A DNA stretch of 64,000 nt from Candidatus Electronema sp. (GCA_026645415.1 JAPEVH010000014.1:1-64000); one strand, 5' to 3'; positions 26,815-35,662 are shown, numbered from the stretch's first letter. Notes: generated by a model from the sequence alone, not told the origin. Translations and numbers: made by a program.

Positions 26815-27325
26815 GGAAATCGTCCAGATTGTCGATCAAAATAACCAAGAGATTGCTACAGTCAAACGTAGCCTGATGCGAAGCCAACGGCTCATCCATC
26901 GGGCTGCTTATATCTTTGTCTTTAACGCTGCGGGAGAGCTATTTGTTCAGAAACGTACGCAAAGTAAAGATATCTATCCCGGCTACTGGGATGTGGCAGC
27001 AGGTGGAGTCGTACTCGCAGGAGAGAGCTATGAGGCCGCAGCAGAACGGGAACTTGCCGAAGAACTTGGGCTACGAGACATAAAGCTGAACGCTCTTTTT
27101 GATAACTATTACGAGGACAAAGATAACCGAGTTTGGGGCAGAATATTTCGTTGTTGCAACGAAGGTCCATTTACATTCCAAATAGAGGAGGTAGAATCTG
27201 GGCAGTTTTTGCCCCCTACTCAGGTGCTGGAACTTGCTGAACAGGAACCATTTACTCCAGATGGAGTACTCCTGCTTCAGAAGATTTTGTCGCAGGAAGA
27301 AAAAATAATGTCTCCTGTCTCATAA
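26804..27325 (+). CDS. NUDIX hydrolase (YfcD-like)
   Basis: 173 residues from the ATG at 26804, inside the end of rlmL, so translation is coupled. The NUDIX box is complete: G-V-V-L-A-G-E, then REL-AEELGL. The N-terminal part (EEIVQIVDQNNQEIATVKRS, then RAAYIFVFNAAGELFVQKR) is that of the YfcD/isopentenyl-diphosphate-isomerase-like branch. It removes diphosphate from nucleotide-like substrates; the exact substrate is unknown. It could be a house-cleaning partner of the rRNA methyltransferase only by operon context. Confidence 0.9.
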   Translation: MPTEEIVQIVDQNNQEIATVKRSLMRSQRLIHRAAYIFVFNAAGELFVQKRTQSKDIYPGYWDVAAGGVVLAGESYEAAAERELAEELGLRDIKLNALFDNYYEDKDNRVWGRIFRCCNEGPFTFQIEEVESGQFLPPTQVLELAEQEPFTPDGVLLLQKILSQEEKIMSPVS

Positions 27326-27372
27326 CTGCTCCATTCAACGGAAGAAGCCAATAAAGGGAAAAAGGTGCTACC

Positions 27373-28278
27373 GTGGGAAGACGATTCAGCATTCCACTGA
27401 AATTTTTCGCCATGTTTATTCTGAGCATGATGCTAGTGGCTGGCTCGTTTGTTGCTACGCTCAACTCGTTGCGGATGCAGGTATCCCGTAATGAAGCTCG
27501 TGCAGTAGCAGATTATGTAGTCGCCTTCCGCTCATGGGTTGCGCAAAGCAGTATGGTTTGGGTTAAACAACTTGCTCCGGGCTTTCATGATTTTCTTGAG
27601 GAGCAGTCTGATGGAGCAGGTGGGACTTTTTATGGGAAAAATCCTGCCTTGGCTACCAGAGAACTAGCCATAACTGTCGAAAAAGAGGCGAGCCGATCCA
27701 CGTTTAAAGTGACCAGTGATAATGTCCGCAAAGAGGAAAACGCACCAGATCCCTTTGAAAAAACAGCGATGAGTCGCTTTAAGGAAAATAAAAGTTTAGA
27801 ATTTGTTGAGCAGTATGAAAACGGAAAATATCGCTACGCCCGCCCCTTGTTTGTAGAACAGAACTGTCTGCAATGTCATGGTGATCCCAAGGATGCACCA
27901 CCTGCTCTGCTAGAAAAATACGGTAACAAAAAAGGCTTTGGTTATAAAGTAGGTCAAGTACGGGGAATTATCAGTGTCACAGTCCCTGCCCTAGGTGTGA
28001 AAGATGTATTGAATTCAATGGTCAATCTACACACCCTTGCCCTGTTATTTGCAGCCTTTATGTTAAATATTTTATTTATTCGTTCGGTAGCAGTGCGACT
28101 TGTTGAGCTAACTCGGAACGCAGAGGCTATTGCTGCCGGCAAACTGGATACTCCTCTAATTTACACCAATCCGTCTGAGTCAAATGATGAGTTAGATCAC
28201 CTATATCATGCGGTCAATTTGCTCAAACGCAGCCTCGTTATCTTATTCAAACGAGTTAATAATCAGAAAGGAAGATAA
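27373..28278 (+). CDS. Tll0287-like (DUF3365) heme sensor with HAMP domain
   Basis: 301 residues. An N-terminal membrane helix (about 10-30) precedes a periplasmic DUF3365/Tll0287-like domain with one c-type heme motif, CLQCH, near residue 165 and the family-typical ARPLFVEQ before it and KKGFGYKVGQVRGIISV after it. A second helix (about 215-237) leads to a cytoplasmic HAMP domain (RLVELTRNAEAIAAGKLD). There is no kinase, cyclase or receptor output domain: the protein ends about 15 residues after HAMP. It starts at a GTG. It likely senses redox state or a gas and signals by contact. Confidence 0.85.
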   Translation: MGRRFSIPLKFFAMFILSMMLVAGSFVATLNSLRMQVSRNEARAVADYVVAFRSWVAQSSMVWVKQLAPGFHDFLEEQSDGAGGTFYGKNPALATRELAITVEKEASRSTFKVTSDNVRKEENAPDPFEKTAMSRFKENKSLEFVEQYENGKYRYARPLFVEQNCLQCHGDPKDAPPALLEKYGNKKGFGYKVGQVRGIISVTVPALGVKDVLNSMVNLHTLALLFAAFMLNILFIRSVAVRLVELTRNAEAIAAGKLDTPLIYTNPSESNDELDHLYHAVNLLKRSLVILFKRVNNQKGR

Positions 28279-28301
28279 GGAGGCCAGAATCTGACCTCCT
28301 T
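28277..28301. terminator. Hairpin between convergent genes
   Basis: GGAGGCCAGA pairs with TCTGACCTCC (one G-T pair) with a tight loop, directly after the heme-sensor stop codon. The T-run is short in both directions, so it is a moderate candidate for a bidirectional terminator. Confidence 0.5.
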
Positions 28302-28315
28302 GCGAGGGAAGGGAG

Positions 28316-30034
28316 TTACTCTTTTTTACAAACGACTGCTTGGGCAACCAGATTTAGCTTGGCAGCTTCGCCACTGACTTGAATTTCGTAGCTATCCACA
28401 GTAGCATGTTTTAATCCTTCATGATATAGGCCATATTCGCTTGGTAGCATGGTCGTCACATTGTTTTCTCCAACATACAGATGAGTTGCCAGCATGGTGA
28501 AGTCCTTTTCCATCGTGAATGTGACAAGCACTTTATTTTCTGTGTAGCTAACAGTTAAGGTGCCAACTTGCTCTGCCTTACTTACATCGTTATTTATAGC
28601 TTCTGCATAAATAGGCTGATTAATAGTCTGCCCCTTGTTTACAGCAAGCTGCCAACCCCAAAGGTTAGCTGTAAAGAGATTATCTAGCTCGGTCGGGCCG
28701 TATGCAAAGGCTGTGTTGCAGCTACTGCCCGCATCACGGCAGATAATTTGACCATTTTGGTCAACTCCCACCATGATTTCGCCCTCATAACATTGCGCTG
28801 GTATCAGCTCGATTCCACTGTCAGGTACCAATCGAGAGGATAAAAGAGCTGTTTCTAAAGTTGAAGTTGATGAAGGACAAGTACATACACCCGGCTCGCC
28901 TGTATCACCTTTCAGTCCTTGTGGCCCCTGTTCTCCTTTAGCTCCTTGTGGCCCTGCGGGGCCGACCGGGCCAGCTACACCCTGAGGCCCTCTATCACCT
29001 TTAGGGCCAATCGGCCCTACTTCACCTTGAATGCCTTGCTCTCCTTGCGGCCCGGTAGCTCCAGTTGGTCCTGTTGCCCCAGTGTCGCCCGTAGTACCTT
29101 TAGGGCCAATCGGTCCTACTTCACCTTGAATGCCCTGCGCACCTGTCGGCCCGGTAGGTCCTGTTGCCCCTGTGTCGCCCGTATCACCTTTCGGGCCAGT
29201 TGGTCCTGCTACGCCCTGAATGCCCTGCGGCCCGGTATCACCCGTTGGCCCGATAGGTCCTGTTGCCCCTGTGTCGCCCGTATCACCTTTTGGGCCAGTT
29301 GGTCCTGCTACTCCTTGAATGCCCTGCGGCCCGGTAGCTCCGATATCGCCTTGAGCGGCCATAAGATCCCAGCAGCCATTTGGAATTAAATTCAAAGATG
29401 GAGCAATACCGTCCTCAGCCGTACAGCAGGTATTGATATAACTGCTACCTCCATACTGAACAACATTGCCTGCTGTATAAAGAGAATTTTCGTCCCATGC
29501 ACCTTTCCACCAAGAAACACTTTCAGCGCACGTGCTTTCTCCATCCTCACCTTCACAGACCGTTGCATGGGCAACTACATAGACAGTATCGTCCATCAAC
29601 TCAGCAGGAATGGAAAGTTGATACACGCCGCTACCAATCTCTTCGATATTGCCTATACTATATTTGGCATATTGTCCTGGAGCAGAAGTAGGAATATCTT
29701 GGTTGCCTATATAGAGATGGGTCTCACCTCGATTAAAGCCATCTGCCATTTTAAAGACAAGCCGAATCTGGCTGCCTTCGTATTGCACCTCTAGTTTACC
29801 GACTTCTACGCCCTTGTTGGTATCATTCTGGGCGGCTTCTGCATATATTGCTTTGGAGATTGTCTCGCCGTTGTTTACAGTAATCTGCCAACCCCAGCGG
29901 GCATTATGGAGAAAAGAATTAAGCTCCTTGTCACCATAGGCAAAAGCCGTCTCACAGCCTTTTCCCTGCGCCTGAACGTCTGTTGCGATCAGGACAAGCG
30001 TTGCCAAACATAAGTAAGATATTCGTTTTTTCAT
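28316..30034 (-). CDS. Secreted collagen-like protein with duplicated flanking domains
   Basis: 572 residues with a signal peptide (cleavage after DVQA). A domain at about 27-155 (begins [16 protein letters not shown], with [11 protein letters not shown]) recurs at the C-terminus (about 445-570: [27 protein letters not shown]). After the first copy comes a small chitin-binding-3-like module ([22 protein letters not shown]). Between the copies are about 51 uninterrupted Gly-X-Y triplets (many GPT, GPK, GDT), enough for a collagen triple helix, then a Cys-rich spacer (CTC, QCYEGE). It is likely a trimeric rod-shaped surface or extracellular fibre with identical adhesive ends. GGAG precedes the ATG. 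Bacterial collagen-like proteins serve adhesion or sheath structure. Confidence 0.88.
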   Translation of the reverse strand: MKKRISYLCLATLVLIATDVQAQGKGCETAFAYGDKELNSFLHNARWGWQITVNNGETISKAIYAEAAQNDTNKGVEVGKLEVQYEGSQIRLVFKMADGFNRGETHLYIGNQDIPTSAPGQYAKYSIGNIEEIGSGVYQLSIPAELMDDTVYVVAHATVCEGEDGESTCAESVSWWKGAWDENSLYTAGNVVQYGGSSYINTCCTAEDGIAPSLNLIPNGCWDLMAAQGDIGATGPQGIQGVAGPTGPKGDTGDTGATGPIGPTGDTGPQGIQGVAGPTGPKGDTGDTGATGPTGPTGAQGIQGEVGPIGPKGTTGDTGATGPTGATGPQGEQGIQGEVGPIGPKGDRGPQGVAGPVGPAGPQGAKGEQGPQGLKGDTGEPGVCTCPSSTSTLETALLSSRLVPDSGIELIPAQCYEGEIMVGVDQNGQIICRDAGSSCNTAFAYGPTELDNLFTANLWGWQLAVNKGQTINQPIYAEAINNDVSKAEQVGTLTVSYTENKVLVTFTMEKDFTMLATHLYVGENNVTTMLPSEYGLYHEGLKHATVDSYEIQVSGEAAKLNLVAQAVVCKKE

Positions 30035-30543
30035 AAAAATAGTCTCCGTGGCAACCCATTTATAATTATTCTGTGAGAGTTTCTGTGAGAGTTTTCCTCC
30101 TGATAAAATTATACAGTGTCGTTACCTCTGTTACAATACAAATGCCGCAATGCTTCTTCTTTATTTTTACGGAAATACAACAAGTAAATGACAAATAAAG
30201 AGTAGCGATTTGACTATAGAGAGGAATCCACCGAGAGAATTATTTTTCTGTGATTGCTTACCTCTTCTGTGTTCTGATATTCTCTTTCGTTTCAGTACGT
30301 ATAAAGAGTTGCACATTAGGTGTTCTGTATGCGCAGAGCCAACACAGCTCCAAGAGGTGCCTTTTCTATTGACAAGCAGAGCCGGAATGATAAGTTCTTT
30401 TTCTTGAGCGTTCGCCTCTAAAGTAACTAAGGTCACGCACTATTGTTGCGTGCTCAGGAGTCTTTCAGTACAGAATGCCGAAACCTCTGTAGCGGCATGA
30501 AGTCAACGTAGTTAATCAAGCTAACTTTACAAGGAGTGCTGCC
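30035..30543. promoter_or_regulatory. Divergent intergenic region before the Ter cluster
   Basis: 509 bases between the collagen-like gene and the first TerD gene. A 12-base direct repeat CTGTGAGAGTTT occurs twice in a row at 30070-30095. An inverted repeat CACGCA / TGCGTG lies at 30434-30452, about 90 bases before the TerD start, and could be an operator. No convincing gene is seen; a minus-strand frame at 30167-30436 has no ribosome site or family. Confidence 0.45.
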
Positions 30544-31128
30544 ATGTCTATTAATCTCTCCAAAGGTGCCAATATTTCATTGGCAAAAGAAGCACCCAGT
30601 TTAACCGATGCAGTGCTGGGGCTGGGCTGGGGCAAGAGAACAGAACGCGGCTTTTTAGGCCGCACCAAATTGGTAGATGTTGATTTGGATGCCTCCTGTC
30701 TCTTGTTTGATGAGCAGGGAAATTTGCTAGACGCTGTCTGGTTTCGCCAGCTTAAAAGCAAGGACGGCTCTGTGCGGCACAGCGGCGACGACCTGACCGG
30801 AGGCGGTGGCGCAGATGATCCAAACGAAGAGATTCTTGTCCAGCTCAACGCTGTGCCAAGCAATATCAAAAATTTGGTCTTCACGGTGAACAGCTTTCTC
30901 AGTGATTCCTTTGACGGTATTCCTAATGCCTTTTGTACGTTAAAGGATAAAAAGACGGGTAAAGTCATTGCCAAATACGATTTGAGCATAGAAGGCGGCA
31001 AACAAACTGGCCTTGTGATTGCCAAGCTGTACCGGCACAACAGCGAGTGGAAATTCAAAGCTCTTGGTGAATGGGGAAACGGCAGGACGTTCAACGAGCT
31101 GTTGCCAATCATTTCACATTTACTGTAA
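30544..31128 (+). CDS. TerD-family protein (first copy, TerZ-like)
   Basis: 194 residues. TerD-domain landmarks are SINLSKGANISLAK at the start, DVDLDASCLLFDEQG and the calcium-type acidic loop GDDLTGGGGADDPNEE. TerD proteins bind Ca2+ with high affinity and give phage, tellurite and other stress resistance by an unknown mechanism. Compared with the next gene it has an insertion (GKRTERGFLGRTKLV) and a more basic surface. CAAGGAG precedes the ATG. It is the first gene of the Ter island. Confidence 0.92.
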   Translation: MSINLSKGANISLAKEAPSLTDAVLGLGWGKRTERGFLGRTKLVDVDLDASCLLFDEQGNLLDAVWFRQLKSKDGSVRHSGDDLTGGGGADDPNEEILVQLNAVPSNIKNLVFTVNSFLSDSFDGIPNAFCTLKDKKTGKVIAKYDLSIEGGKQTGLVIAKLYRHNSEWKFKALGEWGNGRTFNELLPIISHLL

Positions 31129-31162
31129 TTTCAATTCTTGAACAACTCAAGGAGGCAAGCAA

Positions 31163-31750
31163 ATGGGCATTACACTGGAAAAAGGCGGCAGAATTTCTTT
31201 ATCAAAAGCAGCACCAGGTTTGAGCAAGATTTTCATCGGTCTTGGCTGGGATGAGCGGGCAACAGATGGAGCTGATTTTGATCTTGATGCCTCAGTTTTT
31301 CTTCTCAACGATGCAGGAAAAGCGCGCAGCGAACAGGATTTTATTTTCTATAACAACCTGAAAGGGGCTGGCGGTGCAGTTGAGCACATGGGCGACAATC
31401 TCACTGGCGGCGGCGAGGGCGATGACGAGGTCATTAAGGTTGATTTGCGTAAACTGGAAAGCGGTGCTCCAGATGTCGTCAAGATGGCGGTAGTTTGTAC
31501 GATTTATGAGTCTGAACGACGCAACCAGAACTTTGGTCAGGTGAGCAACGCCTTTATCCGCATTGTCAATGACGATAACAACCAAGAGATTGTTCGTTTT
31601 GATCTGACAGAGGATTATTCGATGGAAACAGCAATGGTCTTTGGCGAGCTGTATAAGAAAGATGGCGAATGGCGTTTCACCGCTGTTGGCCAAGGTTATT
31701 CAGGAGGACTTGCTGCGGCCTGCGCTAACTATGGTTTGAACGCAAACTAG
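31163..31750 (+). CDS. terD: TerD-family protein (second copy)
   Basis: 195 residues, a canonical TerD: MGITLEKGGRISLSKAAPGL, GLGWDERATDGADFDLDAS, then HMGDNLTGGGEGDDEVIKVDL with the Ca2+-binding acidic residues, and a C-terminal FTAVGQGYSGGLAAACANYG. It lies 34 bases after the first TerD gene and clearly in the same transcript. The pair probably forms the calcium-sensing layer of the system. Confidence 0.95.
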   Translation: MGITLEKGGRISLSKAAPGLSKIFIGLGWDERATDGADFDLDASVFLLNDAGKARSEQDFIFYNNLKGAGGAVEHMGDNLTGGGEGDDEVIKVDLRKLESGAPDVVKMAVVCTIYESERRNQNFGQVSNAFIRIVNDDNNQEIVRFDLTEDYSMETAMVFGELYKKDGEWRFTAVGQGYSGGLAAACANYGLNAN

Positions 31751-31834
31751 GCTTCCTTTTCTGCCAGTCTCAGAATGCTGCCTAGAAAGTAGGTGGCATT
31801 CTGAACCATTCAACATATTACAAAGGAGTATATC

Positions 31835-32473
31835 ATGAGACGACTGCCAGTTTACCTTATGCTTGATTGTTCTAGCTCAATGAGCGGCGAACCGATTAAG
31901 GCGGTAAAAGATGGTGTGCAACTGCTGGCTTCAACCTTACGGCAGGATCCTTATGCGCTAGAAACAGCCTATCTCAGCGTGATTACCTTTGACACAGATG
32001 CTGCGCAGCTTGTGCCGCTGACCGATGTGATTAGTTTTCAGGCTCCTGATATTCGCGCGCAAGGCATAACCTCGTTGGGCAAGGCATTGCAGCTTGTTGC
32101 ACAAAAGATCAGTACAGAAGTTATCAAAACGACTCCTGATCGGCGCGGTGACTGGAAACCATTAATTTTTCTCATGACTGACGGGATGCCAACTGATGAT
32201 TGGCGGGCTGGCTTGGATGTTCTCAAAAAGAGCAAGCCCGGCATGATTATCGCCTGTGCTGCTGGAAAAAATGTTGATTTAAGTGTATTAAAAGAGATTT
32301 CAGATGTTGTTGTTCAGTTGAACACCGCTGATGCTGAAACCATCAAGAAATTCTTCCAGTGGATTTCCGCCAGTGTCAGCACCAGTAGCCGCAAGATTGA
32401 TCTGAAAAAGAAAGATGTAGCGGCCTTAGATGAACTACCACCACCACCGCCGGAAATCAATGTTGTGGTCTAA
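31835..32473 (+). CDS. terY: TerY-type von Willebrand A protein (copy 1)
   Basis: 212 residues, one vWA domain. The MIDAS metal site is complete: D11-x-S13-x-S15 (DCSSSMSG), the Thr in GITSLGKA and the Asp in LMTDGMPTDDW. The C-terminus ends in a proline run followed by EINVVV, shared with copy 2. TerY proteins bind metal and are thought to be substrates or adaptors of the TerY-P kinase/phosphatase pair. A typical AAAGGAG site precedes it. A MITE lies 50 bases after the stop. Confidence 0.92.
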   Translation: MRRLPVYLMLDCSSSMSGEPIKAVKDGVQLLASTLRQDPYALETAYLSVITFDTDAAQLVPLTDVISFQAPDIRAQGITSLGKALQLVAQKISTEVIKTTPDRRGDWKPLIFLMTDGMPTDDWRAGLDVLKKSKPGMIIACAAGKNVDLSVLKEISDVVVQLNTADAETIKKFFQWISASVSTSSRKIDLKKKDVAALDELPPPPPEINVVV

Positions 32474-32522
32474 GTTGCCTCCACCCTTTCCTGATCGTTA
32501 TTTCAATAACTGTAGAAAAATG

Positions 32523-32727
32523 GTAAGCGATCACGGGGTATGAAATTCACTGTAACTTGTTGTTTATTCGTTTTAAAAGAGACTTTTTTGTTAAACCGGG
32601 AAGCTCGGCATGTTGAATTGTTAAAATTTATAATATCAATTAGTTATCTTTTCAACGCTAATGCTAAACCAAATTTACTAAAAAATCGATTCAATAATTT
32701 CAGCTAGTTGACCCCGTGATCACTTAC
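32523..32727. mobile_element. 205-bp MITE, copy 1, IS66-type ends
   Basis: Ends are a 17-base inverted repeat: GTAAGCGATCACGGGGT on the left, and the complement with one change on the right. It is flanked by a perfect 8-base target duplication GAAAAATG (32515-32522 and 32728-32735). GTAA ends with 8-bp duplications are the hallmark of IS66-family elements. It is too short to encode a transposase, so it is non-autonomous. It inserted right in front of the MntA start codon. A copy in opposite orientation, differing at 2 of 205 positions, lies at 33400. Confidence 0.93.
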
Positions 32728-32737
32728 GAAAAATGCT

Positions 32738-33028
32738 ATGACAGAACTTGAAAGAATACAGCAGCAGAAAAAGAATATTCTTGCTATTGCCAGACAGCAT
32801 GGGCTTACTCATTTGCGGATATTCGGTTCAGTCGTTCGGGGTGAAGAAACTCCGCAGAGTGATATTGATCTTCTTGTTGATTTGGAGCCAGGGCGCAGCA
32901 TGCTTGATCTTGGCGGCGCGCTGATTAAGTTGCAGGAACTATTGAGCCGGAAGGTTGATATTGTTACTGAGAGCGGCCTGCATTGGTATCTGAAAGAGAA
33001 GATTATGCAGGAAGCGGTGCTGTTATGA
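32738..33028 (+). CDS. mntA: MntA-type nucleotidyltransferase antitoxin
   Basis: 96 residues of the minimal nucleotidyltransferase fold: G30-S31-V-V-R34-G, the metal-binding D42 and D44 in SDIDLLVD, and the third carboxylate D74 in RKVDIVTE. Known members add AMP to a tyrosine of the HepT toxin and so switch it off. Its ATG lies 2 bases after the MITE's target duplication, so its native upstream promoter is now 205 bp away or replaced by MITE sequence. The stop overlaps the next start (ATGA). Confidence 0.92.
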   Translation: MTELERIQQQKKNILAIARQHGLTHLRIFGSVVRGEETPQSDIDLLVDLEPGRSMLDLGGALIKLQELLSRKVDIVTESGLHWYLKEKIMQEAVLL

Positions 33029-33354
33029 AGGACGACCGGCTTTACCGCATTCACATTTCTGAGAGTATCGAGAAAATAGAATCCTACATCTCCGGCATGG
33101 ATGCTGTCTCCTTTCTGGAGCAGTCTCTTGTGCAGGATGCTGTGCTTCGCAATCTTCAGGTACTTGCCGAATCCACGCAACGGCTTTCAGATACGTTTAA
33201 AGAGCGGCATTCTGAAATCGAATGGTACAAGATTGCCGGGTTGCGGAATATTCTTGTCCATGATTACCTTGGCATTGATCTTACTACAGTCTGGATGGCT
33301 GTGACTGGCAATCTGCCGGAGCTGAAAGCGGTTGTTCAGGAAGAGCTGGGCTGA
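33025..33354 (+). CDS. hepT: HepT-type HEPN ribonuclease toxin
   Basis: 109 residues, all helical. The HEPN catalytic motif R-X4-H-X-Y is exact (R74, H79, Y81 in LRNILVHDYLG). HepT is an RNase that cleaves cellular RNA unless its motif tyrosine is AMPylated by MntA. The start codon overlaps the mntA stop by four bases. An internal frame beginning at 32983 is inside mntA and was not used. Both catalytic sites of the pair look intact, so the module is probably active. Confidence 0.92.
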   Translation: MKDDRLYRIHISESIEKIESYISGMDAVSFLEQSLVQDAVLRNLQVLAESTQRLSDTFKERHSEIEWYKIAGLRNILVHDYLGIDLTTVWMAVTGNLPELKAVVQEELG

Positions 33355-33381
33355 AACTGTAACAGATAACCAGTCACGCTG

Positions 33382-33765
33382 ATGGGCATCACCTTGCATG
33401 TAAGTGATCACGGGGTCAACTAACTGAAATTATTGAATCGATTTTTTAGTAAATTTGGTTTAGCATTAGCGTTGAAAAGATAACTAATTGATATTATATA
33501 TTTTAACAATTCAACATGCCGAGCTTCCCGGTTTAACAAAAAAGTCTCTTTTAAAACGAATAAACAACAAGTTACAGTGAATTTCATACCCCGTGATCGC
33601 TTACCCTTGCATGGCATGATCTTGGCGGCCAAGGAAAAGGATGCGGACGACAATGAGTGGCTGGTTTTATCAACAGTGGCAGCGGATATTTCTACTGGTC
33701 GCAGGGGGATACAGACGTTCGTGGAAACGGAGAAACAGGTCCATGCTGATAGCAAGGCAAGATAA
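33382..33765 (+). pseudogene. Small unknown ORF interrupted by MITE copy 2
   Basis: Removing MITE copy 2 and one target duplication joins ATG at 33382 (MGITLH) to a frame running to the TAA at 33763-33765, giving about 56 residues ending ETEKQVHADSKAR. The insertion plus duplication is 213 bases, a multiple of three, but the MITE brings a stop after 13 codons. Today the 3' part can only be read from a start inside the MITE (for example the GTG at 33577). Its stop overlaps the SIR2 start codon by one base, suggesting the two were translated together. No family is recognised. Confidence 0.5.
33400..33604. mobile_element. 205-bp MITE, copy 2, inverted relative to copy 1
   Basis: Same 205-bp element as copy 1 in reverse orientation, with two base differences. 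It has its own perfect 8-base target duplication CCTTGCAT (33392-33399 and 33605-33612), so it arrived by a separate insertion. Together the two copies form long inverted repeats around mntA-hepT, a composite-transposon-like layout that a transposase recognising these ends could in principle move as a unit. Confidence 0.93.
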
Positions 33766-35645
33766 TGGCAATTGATTTATTAAGCATTGTACCTGATGAT
33801 CCAAAAGACGTTATTTTTTGGACAGGTGCTGGAATTTCTTTGGATTCACCATCAAATTTACCATCTGGATGGAGCTTGACTGAAGATGTTGTAAATAAAT
33901 TTTGTATTGATGGCACTTGGAAAAAATTACGTGATTATTTAAGAAAAGCTGATATTGATGATGCCAATGGAAATATCAAAGAGATACCTCGCCTTGAATC
34001 TATATTTGGCAGTGCCGTTTCGATGCTTGGGTATAATGATGCCTTAGAATGTTTAAATGAATTTGATACGATCCCTAACACCATTCATCATTTTTTTGCG
34101 CATCATATTTCTGCTGGCGGCAAGCATGTAACCCTTAATCTTGATCTATGTATTAAAAAAGCAATAAATATTTCTGTTCCACATGCGGAATATAACATAA
34201 TTGACCCGGAAGATGATAGCATAGACCATTCCAAAGAAGGATTGATTTTGCACCTTCATGGAAGAATTGGAAATAGTTATAAAAAATTAGGGATAACAAT
34301 AGAAAGTATAACATATGGTGTATCGCAGCAGATTAAATTGCTGCTTTTAAAACTACTTAAAGAGAAAAGTGCAATTATATTTTGCGGTTATAGTGGGAGT
34401 GATTTTTTCGATGTTAATCCTTTTTTTAGAAATCTGAAAGGTGAGATTGAGTTATATGATAAAAATATAATATGGATAGATCATACAGACAAAGAAGATG
34501 TATTGACAACATATCACGGAAGCAAAACAAAAAAAGATATACTTGACAGCTTATCTTCATGCAATGCAAATGTATATGTCTATAAAACAAAAACAATTAA
34601 TGTTATCAAAAAATTATCAACACAATGGTCATTCCCTTCTGCTGATATAACAGACAAGGGGAAAAAAATAGAAATGATTATCGATCTTGAAGAATGGAAG
34701 AAAGCACTTGTTACAGCTAAAATATTCGTATCAATGGGGCTTGGAGTTGAAGTTTTAAAAATGACTCCAAGAATAGTTGAATATATAGATGATTATAAAA
34801 AATATTGCGACAGCAAGAGTGACCTTGATGAATTTTCCGCAGAAAATAGAATTTTATATATAATTAACGAGGCGATGCGTGAAGTTGGCTTGTATCAGGA
34901 TGCAAATAAAATTTCACACAAAATCGTTCGCCAAAGCAAGCTAGATAATTTATTTTTTTTTGAAAGAACTGCAAGTGATCTTTGGCTTATTGGAAAACTA
35001 TTTTCTTCTTTAAGATTTTTTAAAGAAGGGCTTGAGTATGGAGAAAATAATCTAGGAAAATCAAGCAAATTTGATTCAGTGTATATTGAATGTTTAAGAG
35101 GGTATATGCAATGTTGTCGAGATATTGGAAGAATACCATTTGTAGGATATTTTTTGATGAAGAGGAAGATTAAACTTGCTCTCGACTATCTTTGCAAAAA
35201 AGCAATTGAAGCCGCTCTAAAAAGAAGTCCTTATGATTTATCGCATATTAAGAGACTTTTTTCATGGGAATATCCAGAGATAGCAAAAACGAACACTATC
35301 CCAAGCTATCTCGCTGATGAAACAAATATTATTCACGTTTTTTCAGAAACAGATAATTTTCTTGGAGTGATAAACAGTAAGCGGAGTGAAGTTGTTAGAA
35401 AAATCAATTCAAAAGAACCAGTATCAGAAGAGGAAATAGCTAAACTGATATGGTTAAGTGCCATAATTGGCAATCATCCCGGTATAGTTAAGGCTTGCAA
35501 TCTTATTCAAGCAAATATACTGCCAGATTCATTCTCTACAACACAATATTCCTTGATAAGGATAATTGAGCAGTTATTTGAAATGATTAAAGGAGCAGTC
35601 AAGGCAATATTAAAAATATTATCAAATAAATGTATAAAAAAATAA
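33765..35645 (+). CDS. SIR2-domain protein (probable NADase-type defence effector)
   Basis: 626 residues. SIR2-like fold at about 10-290: NAD-binding GAGIS (21-25), the T-x-N-x-D block as TLNLD near 123, catalytic His in HLHG near 164 and FCGYSGSD. The remaining ~330 residues are helical and repeat-like, as in many antiphage SIR2 effectors where this part senses infection. Base composition is visibly more AT-rich than its neighbours (long runs of A and T, many AAA/ATA codons), a sign of transfer. It starts one base inside the stop of the small interrupted frame. Function by family: deplete NAD+ in infected cells; not shown here. Confidence 0.8.
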   Translation: MAIDLLSIVPDDPKDVIFWTGAGISLDSPSNLPSGWSLTEDVVNKFCIDGTWKKLRDYLRKADIDDANGNIKEIPRLESIFGSAVSMLGYNDALECLNEFDTIPNTIHHFFAHHISAGGKHVTLNLDLCIKKAINISVPHAEYNIIDPEDDSIDHSKEGLILHLHGRIGNSYKKLGITIESITYGVSQQIKLLLLKLLKEKSAIIFCGYSGSDFFDVNPFFRNLKGEIELYDKNIIWIDHTDKEDVLTTYHGSKTKKDILDSLSSCNANVYVYKTKTINVIKKLSTQWSFPSADITDKGKKIEMIIDLEEWKKALVTAKIFVSMGLGVEVLKMTPRIVEYIDDYKKYCDSKSDLDEFSAENRILYIINEAMREVGLYQDANKISHKIVRQSKLDNLFFFERTASDLWLIGKLFSSLRFFKEGLEYGENNLGKSSKFDSVYIECLRGYMQCCRDIGRIPFVGYFLMKRKIKLALDYLCKKAIEAALKRSPYDLSHIKRLFSWEYPEIAKTNTIPSYLADETNIIHVFSETDNFLGVINSKRSEVVRKINSKEPVSEEEIAKLIWLSAIIGNHPGIVKACNLIQANILPDSFSTTQYSLIRIIEQLFEMIKGAVKAILKILSNKCIKK

Positions 35646-35662
35646 GAGCCAAGGAGCGCAAC

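Noticed and set aside
32523-33604. A complete insertion sequence or composite transposon with its own transposase
   Set aside because: Neither 205-bp copy can encode a transposase and the two copies have different target duplications, so they inserted independently. Mobility as a unit is only a possibility.
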